64,000 bases of DNA from Syntrophorhabdaceae bacterium. Its GTDB lineage: Bacteria > Desulfobacterota > Syntrophorhabdia > Syntrophorhabdales > Syntrophorhabdaceae. The notes beneath the pieces were generated by a model. That model was not told where the DNA came from. It searched no databases and was given only the letters and a program-made list of their open reading frames with translations. Location: positions 1-64,000 of the forward strand of contig DASXUJ010000075.1 of NCBI GenBank assembly GCA_036504895.1, in the 5' to 3' direction. Numbering within the stretch: position 1 is the stretch's first letter; each line of letters starts with the position of its first letter. The position numbers and the translations under genes were made by a program. Positions 17,188 to 24,600 of the stretch are shown here, piece by piece.

Positions 17188-17720
17188 TCAAGACCATATT
17201 TTCAGGTTTCGGCGGACAAGGCGTGCTCTCCATGGGATATACCGTAGCCAATGCCGCCATGCATGAAGGCAAATACGTAACCTACTTCCCCTCCTACGGC
17301 GTGGAAGTGAGGGGCGGCACCGCGAATTGCACGGTCGTGGTCTCCGATGAAGAGATCGCGTCTCCGGTCGCCTCGGAGCCCGATTTCGTGGTCGCCATGA
17401 ACCAGCCCTCTTTCGCGAGATTTCAGAGCGTGCTTCAGTCGGGCGGCCTCATCTGCGTCAACTCCTCGATCGTGGACCCCTCATCCGCCCGCCACGACAT
17501 TGAGGTCCTGCCGGTTCCCACCACAAAGCTCGCCGAACAGGTCGGCTCCGTGAAAGTGGCGAACATGATCATGCTGGGCGCCTTCATCCGGGCAAGCAGC
17601 ATCATCTCTTTCGATTTCATGTTAAAGAACCTTACCCAGATTTTGGGGGAAGGAAAGGCAAGCCTCATCAAGCTCAATAAAGCAGCCCTCGAACTGGGCT
17701 TTAATTTTGTAAAGGAGTAA
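17181..17720 (+). CDS. 2-oxoacid:ferredoxin oxidoreductase, gamma subunit
   Basis: A 179-residue protein from the ATG at 17181 (MLIKTIFSGFGGQGVLSMG). The FSGFGGQGV glycine loop and the YFPSYGVEVRGGTANC segment are diagnostic of the gamma domain of this enzyme family, which contributes to CoA binding. The start lies inside the last codons of the beta gene; the frame is open further upstream but that part only shadows the beta gene. It completes the four-subunit complex. Confidence 0.92.
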   Translation: MLIKTIFSGFGGQGVLSMGYTVANAAMHEGKYVTYFPSYGVEVRGGTANCTVVVSDEEIASPVASEPDFVVAMNQPSFARFQSVLQSGGLICVNSSIVDPSSARHDIEVLPVPTTKLAEQVGSVKVANMIMLGAFIRASSIISFDFMLKNLTQILGEGKASLIKLNKAALELGFNFVKE

Positions 17721-17726
17721 ATCCTT

Positions 17727-18155
17727 ATGTTTATCACACAAATCTCAATTGTACTCGACAATGTTCCCGGCGCAATGGCCAAGGTAAGTGAACTTCTCGG
17801 CCGGGAAGGGGTAAACATAAGGGCTATCTCCGTTGCCGACACCTCGGACATCAGCACCGTAAGGTTCGTGGTGGACGACCCGGTGAAAGCGATCAACATC
17901 CTCAACGCAAACAGTTTCACTACCAAAGAAACCGATGTCCTCGCAGTGGAGACCCCCGACCATCCCGGCGGCTTAAACGCCGTGCTGAAGCCCCTCAAAG
18001 AAGCCGGCATCAACGTCCATTACCTCTATCCCCATTTAGGCAGGGCAGGCGGCCAGGCGATAGTGATCCTGGGAGTGGACAAGATAGAGAAGGCGCAGAA
18101 GGCGCTCAAGCAGAACTGGATACGCACCCTAGGCAAAGAAGTCTATAACATTTAA
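17727..18155 (+). CDS. tandem ACT-domain protein
   Basis: A 142-residue cytoplasmic protein made of two ACT domains. The first begins MFITQISIVLDNVPGAMAKV with the usual NxPG ligand-loop sequence. The second begins near residue 70 with a DHPGGLNAVLKPLKEAGINV segment. ACT pairs bind amino acids or related effectors and regulate metabolic enzymes. It follows the oxidoreductase genes by six bases; proteins of this type often sit with 2-oxoacid oxidoreductases, so a role in sensing a branched-chain or aromatic amino acid is plausible but unproven. Confidence 0.85.
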   Translation: MFITQISIVLDNVPGAMAKVSELLGREGVNIRAISVADTSDISTVRFVVDDPVKAINILNANSFTTKETDVLAVETPDHPGGLNAVLKPLKEAGINVHYLYPHLGRAGGQAIVILGVDKIEKAQKALKQNWIRTLGKEVYNI

Positions 18156-18165
18156 GGGCGAGCTG

Positions 18166-18258
18166 CCTTCCTTCCCAGCTCTTCGTTGCCCGCGTCGTCA
18201 CTCTCCTTGACGTATTTCCAATACGCCTGCGTCGGCTCCTCCTAGTCGCCTCGATCTG
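18166..18258. repeat. possible dispersed intergenic repeat with central hairpin
   Basis: Between the ACT and hemerythrin genes lies a C/T-rich segment centred on a perfect hairpin (CGTATT/AATACG, 18211-18225), with GCGTCGTCAC and CTGCGTCGG flanks and a closing GTCGCCTCGATCTG. Its style resembles intergenic repeat elements of proteobacteria, but only this one copy is in the window. Confidence 0.3.
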
Positions 18259-18422
18259 AAAAGGAATCCGGCCCGCCGCAGATTTTACGTTTAGTTAGAA
18301 ACTCAAAAAAACCCTTTTTCAATTGAATTAACTTTCTCAAACAAAAAGCCGATATATCTATGATGACCGTGAGGCTTTTACCTCTGCCCCATCGGGACCC
18401 ATTATATCCATAGGAGAGAAAG

Positions 18423-18830
18423 ATGGCATTATTTGAGTGGAGCAGTGACCTTAGCGTAAATGTGGCGGAAATCGATGCACAGCACCGGCAGCTCGTCGAG
18501 ATGATAAACAGACTGAATGATGCAATGAAACAGGGGAAGGGCAAGGATGCCATCGAGAAGACCCTTGCGGACCTTTTTTCCTACGCGGGAAAACATTTCG
18601 CCACCGAAGAAGGCTATTTCGCCAAATTCGGATACCCTCTCGCGGCTGTGCATAAAGCCAAGCATACGGCATTCGTGGAAAAGGTATACGACTTCAAAGA
18701 AGATTACGGAGCCGGCAAATTGAGCCTCACCCTGGAAGTCATGACATTCCTCAAAGACTGGCTGAAGAGTCACATACAGGGTGAAGACAAAAAGTACGGA
18801 CCTTTTCTTAATGAGAAGGGATTAAAGTAG
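18423..18830 (+). CDS. bacteriohemerythrin
   Basis: A 135-residue four-helix protein with the di-iron ligand pattern of hemerythrins: His21 in DAQHRQL, the H in KHFATEE with its Glu partners, the two His in AAVHKAKH, and the H and D near the C-terminus in SHIQGEDKKYGP. It binds O2 reversibly at a non-haem di-iron centre. In anaerobes such proteins deliver, store or sense oxygen. GGAGAG lies seven bases before the ATG. It is a single gene. Confidence 0.93.
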   Translation: MALFEWSSDLSVNVAEIDAQHRQLVEMINRLNDAMKQGKGKDAIEKTLADLFSYAGKHFATEEGYFAKFGYPLAAVHKAKHTAFVEKVYDFKEDYGAGKLSLTLEVMTFLKDWLKSHIQGEDKKYGPFLNEKGLK

Positions 18831-18914
18831 GAACTCTTCAAATCAGGTGCAAAACCGGATTACCAAAGGAACATGGGACAGAAGGACACCTATACTATTA
18901 TATATTTTGGCGCC

Positions 18915-20159
18915 ATGAAAAGGCTGATTATCGGCTTTCTCATGTGTATCGTGTCAGCAGCGGTTTTATGTGCGCAGGAAGCGCAGGAATTGGTTTCCCG
19001 GGCTGAGAGGGCATACCGTTCGGGCAATGAAGAAGCCGCGAAGGGCCTCTATCTGAAGGCTGCCGCCATGGGGAGCGCAGAAGCCCATTACCGGTTGGCA
19101 GTGGGCTGCCATATGATACGGGAAGAAAGAATTCGCCACTATTCGGAAGCCGCAAAAAGCGGTCACGTGAAGGCATTTGAAGAGGCCCTCGACATGCTCC
19201 TTTTCCAAGCCAATAGTTTAACCGAAACAGAGCCGCAAATAGCGCTCAATCTTTACCTTAACGTCAAAAAGGCCAATCCCAAGCTGAATACCCGGTATTA
19301 TGAGGAAGAATGGGTAAGGACCATCAAGATGTGTGCTGAGGCCAAGGGTTTCGATGCATCGCAATTCATGAAGAAATACGGGATAAACAAAGCAAAATGT
19401 GAATTTTACTCGATCTGGGAGCTGGCCGAAGAGGCCTCAGGGGGAGGACGGTTCGGCCAGCCCGACCCGGAGCTGGTCTTTAACCTCGTCATGCGGGGAG
19501 GATGGTCGCCTGTTGAATTAATATCGGCCGTGAAAGAAACATATGGGAACTGGAAAAACGGCACGGTAAAAAAGTTCGATATCTGCGACTACGTGCAAAG
19601 CGGTTACGGTCAGAGTTACTGCGCCGCACAGAAAGAGGAGGAGGACCGGGAAGAGGAGAACTCTCGATACGAGGAGCTGAAGGCAAAGCTCAACAAGAAG
19701 GGCAGAGAACTTCTGGGGAAGGCGCTCCGTTCAGCGGATAAATTCTTTGAAGAGAGGGCGGAAAATGAGGAAGGCTTTCGCTGCGGCACGGCTCACGCCG
19801 CCAGGGTCCTTTCTTCACGGAAGGAGCATGGGGACGAGTATTTATCCCTGGTGGAAAAGGTGTTGAAAAACAGATTCATGCCTTCTCCCGAGGACAGCCT
19901 CCGGGTTGCGGATCAAAAGCTTAATAAGATATATCAGGACATATCGGATAAATTAAAGAAGGACGAGAATTCTCCTCGTGCTTGCGTTCCGACTCGGGAG
20001 GAGATAAAGACTGTCCAACGCCTTTGGATAACCTATAGAGACGCCTCGACCAGACTTTTCGTCTCCATCAATCCGGCCGTAAATGAAACAACATGGAAGA
20101 GCTGGCTCACGGAGAGAAGACAAAAGGAACTGGAATCAGTACTTGAGCTGGTGCAATGA
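18915..20159 (+). CDS. exported protein with Sel1/TPR-like repeats and a C-terminal LprI (DUF1311) domain
   Basis: From the ATG at 18915 the protein has 414 residues with a clean signal peptide (MKRLIIGFLMCIVSAAVLCA). An ATG at 18873 is possible, with AAAGGA very close to it. Residues 25-130 show Sel1-like helices (AYRSGNEEAAKGLYLKAAAM, SAEAHYRLAVGC). The last 130 residues match the DUF1311/LprI module with CGTAH, ADQKLNKIY and LWITYRDAS. LprI-type domains inhibit lysozyme in some proteins. It is probably periplasmic. The role is inferred from domains only. Confidence 0.75.
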   Translation: MKRLIIGFLMCIVSAAVLCAQEAQELVSRAERAYRSGNEEAAKGLYLKAAAMGSAEAHYRLAVGCHMIREERIRHYSEAAKSGHVKAFEEALDMLLFQANSLTETEPQIALNLYLNVKKANPKLNTRYYEEEWVRTIKMCAEAKGFDASQFMKKYGINKAKCEFYSIWELAEEASGGGRFGQPDPELVFNLVMRGGWSPVELISAVKETYGNWKNGTVKKFDICDYVQSGYGQSYCAAQKEEEDREEENSRYEELKAKLNKKGRELLGKALRSADKFFEERAENEEGFRCGTAHAARVLSSRKEHGDEYLSLVEKVLKNRFMPSPEDSLRVADQKLNKIYQDISDKLKKDENSPRACVPTREEIKTVQRLWITYRDASTRLFVSINPAVNETTWKSWLTERRQKELESVLELVQ

Positions 20160-20204
20160 TCAGGAGGTCATTGAATCCTCCTCGGCTCGAACCCGGTCTT
20201 TAAT

Positions 20205-21233
20205 TTATGCTTTGGAAGTAATATCTTTCGTGGTCATGTGATAGGTCTTCATGATACGGAACAGCTTTCCCACCGACACCGTTCTCCGTCCCAGTATTGC
20301 CCTTCTCTTCTTCAACATCTTCGGCAAACCCAATAAAAAATCTCTATACACCTTCAGAAGCACCGTAACCAGTCTCGCCTTCGAGTGTTCCTCGGAGAAC
20401 TTTCCGGCTGCGCCTTTTCCTGTTATGGCGCCAACGGCCTGGTGGGCGTAGCGGAGGAAGGTGAACATCTGGCCGTAGATGATGAGCGGTAAAGGAAAGT
20501 CCTTTACCATGAGCCACATCCTGTTCCTCTCCACCAAATAGGCTTTGAAGGCGGAGTAATAGCCCGAGGTGGCGGAATGGAGGTGCCGGCATTTGGCGGC
20601 GGGGGCGTAAACGCAGCGCCAGCCTCGTAGTTGGGCGCGCCAGCCGAGGTCGGTGTCGTCCGCATAGGCGAAGAAATCATTGTCGTAGTATTCGCCGTCA
20701 ATGGCAATGTCTTCCAACATTTCCCGTTTAAAGAGGGCACAGCAGCCGCTTGCGAAGAAGACCTCTTCTTCCCGGGCGTAGTTGGCAGCGGGCTCCCATT
20801 TGCCGCGGCCCATGGCGAGGCCGTCGGGGTAGACGGCGATGCCGGCGGCATCGATGGTGTCGGGCGGGTCCATGACGTCTATTCTCGATGCGCAGGCGCC
20901 GTAGCCTTTGTTTCTATCCAGGGCTCTCTTCATCTCCGACACGCAGCTCATATCGATTTCCGTGTCGTTATTGAGGATGAGCACGTATTTGCCGCGGGCG
21001 CGGTCTATGCCTATGTTATTGCCTCCGCCGAAGCCGAGGTTTCGGGCTATCTCGATGAGGACCACTCTTTTGTATTCATCCCGTATGATCTGCTGGGAGC
21101 CGTCGGAGGAGCCGTTATCCACTACGATTACTTCGAGGTTCGGATAGTCCTGGGACAGAACCGTATCGAGACAGCCCCTGATAAAGACATTCCCGTTCCA
21201 GTTGAGTATCACTACCGAGATGAGATCTTCCAT
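20205..21233 (-). CDS. family 2 glycosyltransferase (GT-A fold)
   Basis: A 342-residue enzyme. The N-terminal ISVVILNWNGNVFIRGCLDTV and VDNGSSDGSQQII motifs, and the metal-binding region in YVLILNNDTEID near residue 90, define a GT2 enzyme. An acceptor-side DTDLGWRAQLRGW motif sits near residue 190. The arrangement is closest to rhamnosyltransferase or cell-wall GT2 enzymes. One hydrophobic stretch near residue 250 may associate with the membrane. It converges with the LprI gene. The sugar and acceptor are unknown. Confidence 0.9.
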   Translation of the reverse strand: MEDLISVVILNWNGNVFIRGCLDTVLSQDYPNLEVIVVDNGSSDGSQQIIRDEYKRVVLIEIARNLGFGGGNNIGIDRARGKYVLILNNDTEIDMSCVSEMKRALDRNKGYGACASRIDVMDPPDTIDAAGIAVYPDGLAMGRGKWEPAANYAREEEVFFASGCCALFKREMLEDIAIDGEYYDNDFFAYADDTDLGWRAQLRGWRCVYAPAAKCRHLHSATSGYYSAFKAYLVERNRMWLMVKDFPLPLIIYGQMFTFLRYAHQAVGAITGKGAAGKFSEEHSKARLVTVLLKVYRDFLLGLPKMLKKRRAILGRRTVSVGKLFRIMKTYHMTTKDITSKA

Positions 21234-21328
21234 TTAAAAGCAGGCTCGAGGAATTTGGGCGTAGGCGCACATGAATAGGTAAATGTAGTGTAAAGAGGAG
21301 CCTAAGTCAAGACAGATTTCGGACCTTT

Positions 21329-21760
21329 CTATCCTTCGGCCCTTGGCTTCACTTCAAGAAAAGGCTTTCCCAGGTAGAGGTCGTAGAGGGCCTTGCCCAC
21401 GAAGAAATCGGCCCATGCGATGCCGATATCAGGCAGGGTTGAATTTATGATCCATTTGTCCGGCGGCACGGATTGGGCGATGAACTGGGCAATACTGAAA
21501 TGACCCATCAGGATCGTCCCGTAGATGACGAGGAGGCCGTTCAGGAGGTATCCGTAGAGGGCTGTCTTGCGCGACAAATAAAGAGCCGTGACCACGAACA
21601 TATCGATGAGGGGCAGGAGGAAGGCGAGAAATGTGGTGCCGTTGAACACGGTCATGCCGGGGTGGATTTTGTCCGGCACGAGGAACGGATGGATTCGGTA
21701 ATGGAGCAGGAATCCGGAGATCGCACACAGAAAGAGCGCCAGTACAAGGGTCCGTCTCAT
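21329..21760 (-). CDS. small polytopic membrane protein of unknown function
   Basis: A 143-residue protein with about four hydrophobic segments (near residues 5-22, 43-66, 70-92 and 112-132). Histidines and an aspartate occur at membrane edges (LLHYRIHPFLVPDKIHPG, LMGHFSIAQ). It begins three bases after the stop of a 35-residue microprotein gene and is the last gene of a three-gene operon. No family is recognised. A structural or small-molecule transport role is possible, but nothing in the sequence decides it. Confidence 0.7.
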   Translation of the reverse strand: MRRTLVLALFLCAISGFLLHYRIHPFLVPDKIHPGMTVFNGTTFLAFLLPLIDMFVVTALYLSRKTALYGYLLNGLLVIYGTILMGHFSIAQFIAQSVPPDKWIINSTLPDIGIAWADFFVGKALYDLYLGKPFLEVKPRAEG

Positions 21761-21763
21761 CGA

Positions 21764-21871
21764 TCACTTTCCAAAGAAGCCTGCGACGTGGCCAAGATAG
21801 AGGGTCAAGCCTGTAGTCACCATGTGGAGTATCCACCAGCCGGGTTTATATCTCAGGAAATAGCGGATCAC
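21764..21871 (-). CDS. 35-residue single-span microprotein
   Basis: Starting at GTG 21871, this frame encodes a 35-residue protein beginning MIRYFLRYKPGWWILHMVTT and ending GFFGK. Its ribosome site, GGAGG, is embedded in the last codons of the upstream 53-residue gene (TGG AGG TGA), four bases before the GTG, so translation is coupled. It contains a P-x-W-W-x-x-H-x10-G-H motif identical in spacing to the upstream protein. It is predicted to span the membrane once. The next gene starts three bases after its stop. Confidence 0.65.
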   Translation of the reverse strand: MIRYFLRYKPGWWILHMVTTGLTLYLGHVAGFFGK

Positions 21872-21872
21872 A

Positions 21873-22034
21873 TCACCTCCATAGCAAATGACCGATTGCA
21901 TACACCGCCGATATGGCTATAAAATGAATGAGCCACCACAGGGGCCGCAAAAGCCCTATCTTTCTCGATAAGCTTTCCTTTTCCACATGGACCTGCCTTT
22001 GGGGGAAATATAATGCCTTTAGTATTTTAAGCAT
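21873..22034 (-). CDS. 53-residue single-span membrane protein, paralogue of the 35-residue one
   Basis: The ATG at 22034 is preceded by GAGGCGG six bases upstream and gives MLKILKALYFPQRQVHVEKE, followed by a hydrophobic C-terminus with RPLWWLIHF and YAIGHLLWR. A longer frame to 22145 exists, but its extra residues look non-coding. The WWxxH-x10-GH motif is shared with the next gene. It is the first cistron of the operon. Function is unknown; paired histidines in one membrane helix could ligand a haem or metal in an assembly, which is speculation. Confidence 0.6.
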   Translation of the reverse strand: MLKILKALYFPQRQVHVEKESLSRKIGLLRPLWWLIHFIAISAVYAIGHLLWR

Positions 22035-22154
22035 TGGGACCGCCTCGTTCAATGGGCCGGTGTCGAATGTATACAGGATATATCCCTGTGAGCATAAAAA
22101 TCTGCTTGACATATATGACCGTAACCGTATAATAATTGTATACATAGCTCTTTA

Positions 22155-22259
22155 ATTTGAGCGCGTGCGGGTTCGGGGGCAGTGATATCCCCGGAGGTGA
22201 TGCAGGATGGTCGGGCCGCCACCTGAAGATTTGAAAAGTCTTCAGGTGGCGGTTTTTTT
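22155..22259 (+). promoter_or_regulatory. leader with strong intrinsic terminator ahead of pentapeptide gene C
   Basis: A near-perfect stem (GCCGCCACCTGAAGA with TCTTCAGGTGGCGG, 22216-22252) followed by seven T residues is a textbook terminator. It lies 33 bases upstream of a start codon with no complete plus-strand gene before it. The preceding GGGG/CCCC hairpin and a GGAGGTG that could pair with the terminator arm suggest a short RNA or an attenuating leader. No known riboswitch consensus was recognised. Confidence 0.55.
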
Positions 22260-22291
22260 GTTGTTGAAAATCTCAGGAAAAGGGGGTAATT

Positions 22292-22705
22292 ATGAGCGGA
22301 AGCAGGTTATCGTTCCTATCGGCAATGGCTTTGATCTGTCTGTTTTTCTCTTTCACCGTAGCGGGGGCCTTTGATGAGAAACAGTTGAAGGACCTCAGGA
22401 AGTCGAATAACTGCGCCAAATGCGATCTGACGAACGCGAAGCTGGGCGGCCTCGATCTTTCCTATGCCGACCTCTCTTCATCGAATCTGACCGGCGCGGA
22501 CCTGTCGAATTGCACCTTTTACAGCGCCAATCTGTCAAAAGCGAATCTTACGGGGGCCAACCTCACCGGGGCCAACCTCTATGACACCAATCTTTCGGGG
22601 GCGAATGTTACAAAGGCTAATCTCACCAAGGCGAACCTTCATAGCGCGAAATGGATAAACGGCAAATCGTGCAAGCAAGGTTCCATAGGAGAGTGCAAGC
22701 AGTAG
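22292..22705 (+). CDS. secreted pentapeptide-repeat protein (paralogue C)
   Basis: A 137-residue protein with a signal peptide (about 1-27), the entry cap KQLKDLRKSNNCAKCDL, about 13 pentapeptides (ANLTGANLTG, ANLYDTNLSG) and the exit cap KWINGKSCKQGSIGECKQ. It has the same two-cysteine caps as the other three paralogues and is the smallest of them. AAAGGGGG precedes the ATG. A terminator-bearing leader lies directly upstream, so expression may be conditional. Function is unknown. Confidence 0.88.
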   Translation: MSGSRLSFLSAMALICLFFSFTVAGAFDEKQLKDLRKSNNCAKCDLTNAKLGGLDLSYADLSSSNLTGADLSNCTFYSANLSKANLTGANLTGANLYDTNLSGANVTKANLTKANLHSAKWINGKSCKQGSIGECKQ

Positions 22706-22724
22706 CCTGGCCTACAGAAGAGTC

Positions 22725-23405
22725 TTACAGGGGGAAAAGTTCGCCGTCGACCATGTTGAAACGCCTTCTTCCGATGGCGCCTATTTCAGGGTCGTGGGTC
22801 ACGAGGATGAGGGTCGACGCGAGCTTCTCATTGATCGAGAGTATGTAGTCGAGCACCTCCCGGCCCGTCTTTCTGTCGAGGTTGCCGGTAGGCTCGTCGG
22901 CGAGGATCACTTCCGGCTCGCTCACAAGGGCGCGCGCGGTGGCGACCCGCTGCTGCTCGCCGCCGGATAACTCTCCGGGTTTATGAGTGCGCCTTCCGGC
23001 CAGACCCATGATCTCCATGAATGCCTCGGCCTTCGAGGTAGCCTCACCCATGCTCATGCCCCGGATAAGCAGGGGCATCCTGATATTCTCGATCACGTCG
23101 AAATCCTGGAGGAGGTGGTAGAACTGGAAGATGAACCCCACTTTCTCATTCCGGAAGCGGCTGGCTTCATCTTCCGAGAAGCCATGGACATCGCGCCCCC
23201 TGAAATGGATATTACCCTCCGTAGGCTGATCGAGGGCGCCCAGGATATGGAGGAGGGTACTCTTTCCCGCTCCCGAGGGCCCCATGATGGTGATGAGGTC
23301 CCCCTTCTCCACGTCCAGGTCCACTCCTTTGATAACACGTATCTCCAGGCCGTTCTTTCGGTATGCCTTCTTGAGCCCTTGTACGCTCAGGATCGTTTCA
23401 CTCAT
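22725..23405 (-). CDS. lolD: LolD-type lipoprotein-releasing ABC ATPase
   Basis: A 226-residue ABC ATPase. Walker A is GPSGAGKST near residues 40-48, the signature [15 protein letters not shown] is near 143, and Walker B with D-loop is [12 protein letters not shown]. The MacB/LolD subfamily signs include [13 protein letters not shown]. It powers release of outer-membrane lipoproteins from the inner membrane with the adjacent permease. Its start overlaps the end of the permease gene by eight bases. The order lysS-permease-lolD indicates one operon. Confidence 0.9.
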   Translation of the reverse strand: MSETILSVQGLKKAYRKNGLEIRVIKGVDLDVEKGDLITIMGPSGAGKSTLLHILGALDQPTEGNIHFRGRDVHGFSEDEASRFRNEKVGFIFQFYHLLQDFDVIENIRMPLLIRGMSMGEATSKAEAFMEIMGLAGRRTHKPGELSGGEQQRVATARALVSEPEVILADEPTGNLDRKTGREVLDYILSINEKLASTLILVTHDPEIGAIGRRRFNMVDGELFPL

Positions 23406-24600
23406 AACGCAGGGTCTCCACGGGGTCTATTTTTGCCGCCCTGTACGAAGGGTACAGGGTCGCCAGGATACAGATACAGGTAGTCACGAGGGCCAGGAGG
23501 AAGACATCGAAAAGGCTGATTTTCATCGGCAGGGTGCTGATGTAATAGATGTCCCTCGGCAGGGTGATGATATGGTACGTCTGCTGTATTTGACAGAGGA
23601 TATAGCCTGAAAAGGAGCCGATGAGGGCGCCGAAGATGCCGATGGTTATCCCCTCCACCATGAATATCTTGATGATGCTCCTCTTCTTTGCCCCGATGGA
23701 TTTAAGAATGGCAATATCTTTCCTCTTCTCCATTACCGTCATGATGAGAGAGCTCACGATATTGAAGCTCGCCACAAGGATAATGAGGGCAAGGATTATG
23801 AACATGGCGATCTTCTCGAGCTTCAGGGCCGAGAAGAGGTTCTTGTTCATCTGAATCCAGGTGCGGGCAAAATAGCCGGGGCCGAGACGCCGGGTGATCT
23901 CCTTTTGCACGTCTCCCGCCTTATACACATCCGCAAGCTTCACCTCTACCCCCATGGGACCTAAACCGAACATCTTCTCCGCATCTTCAAGGGACATGAT
24001 GATAAGGGTATTGTCGATCTCGTACATGCCCGTCTCAAAGACTCCTCCCACCCTGACTTTCACCGTTTCCGGCACCGCCCCCATGGGAGATATGCCTCCG
24101 AAGGGGACCATGAGCGTGAAGGAGTCCCCCTGAAAAAGCCCCAGGTGGCTCGCGATCTCTTTGCCCATAATCACCGTGCCGGGCTGACTCAGGGAATCTA
24201 TCCTGCCTTCCTTCATGAGGCCCGCCATGAACTTCACCTGGTCGGGGTTAAAGGATTTTACGGCCACACCGGAAAGCTGCGATCCCCTCTGGACGATCGC
24301 CTGAAAAGTGACGTAAGGGAACGTATGGGTCACGCCGGGAATAGTCTTAATGGCATCGACCACCTGAGCAGGGGTTTTATCGATCCCCCTCGGGTCCCAG
24401 AGCACTACCACGTGAGGATTGATGCCGAGGATCCTCTCCCTGATCTCATCCTGAAACCCCGTCATGACGGCGATTACCACGATCAAGGCCATGACGCCGA
24501 TGGCGATGCCTGCCACGGACATCCAGGTGGTGAAAGAGATGAACGCCTCTTTCCGCTTGGAGCGCAGATATCTCAGCCCGATAATCGATTCGTATTTCAT
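23398..24600 (-). CDS. LolC/LolE-family lipoprotein-releasing permease
   Basis: A 400-residue inner-membrane protein with one N-terminal span (about residues 25-45), a large periplasmic domain (about 50-270) and three C-terminal spans, the FtsX/MacB topology. The N-terminus MKYESIIGLRYLRSKRKEAF and LASFNIVSSLIMTVMEKRKDIAILKSIGA-type coupling region are LolC/E hallmarks. Only one permease gene is present, so a homodimer with LolD is likely, unlike the LolC-LolE heterodimer of enterobacteria. It overlaps lysS by four bases. Confidence 0.9.
   Translation of the reverse strand: MKYESIIGLRYLRSKRKEAFISFTTWMSVAGIAIGVMALIVVIAVMTGFQDEIRERILGINPHVVVLWDPRGIDKTPAQVVDAIKTIPGVTHTFPYVTFQAIVQRGSQLSGVAVKSFNPDQVKFMAGLMKEGRIDSLSQPGTVIMGKEIASHLGLFQGDSFTLMVPFGGISPMGAVPETVKVRVGGVFETGMYEIDNTLIIMSLEDAEKMFGLGPMGVEVKLADVYKAGDVQKEITRRLGPGYFARTWIQMNKNLFSALKLEKIAMFIILALIILVASFNIVSSLIMTVMEKRKDIAILKSIGAKKRSIIKIFMVEGITIGIFGALIGSFSGYILCQIQQTYHIITLPRDIYYISTLPMKISLFDVFLLALVTTCICILATLYPSYRAAKIDPVETLRYE

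Noticed and set aside
22155-22259. c-di-GMP or fluoride riboswitch before pentapeptide gene C
   Set aside because: The GGTGATGCAGG text looked vaguely like GEMM, but the conserved ACGCAAAGCC core is absent, and the fluoride motif does not fit.
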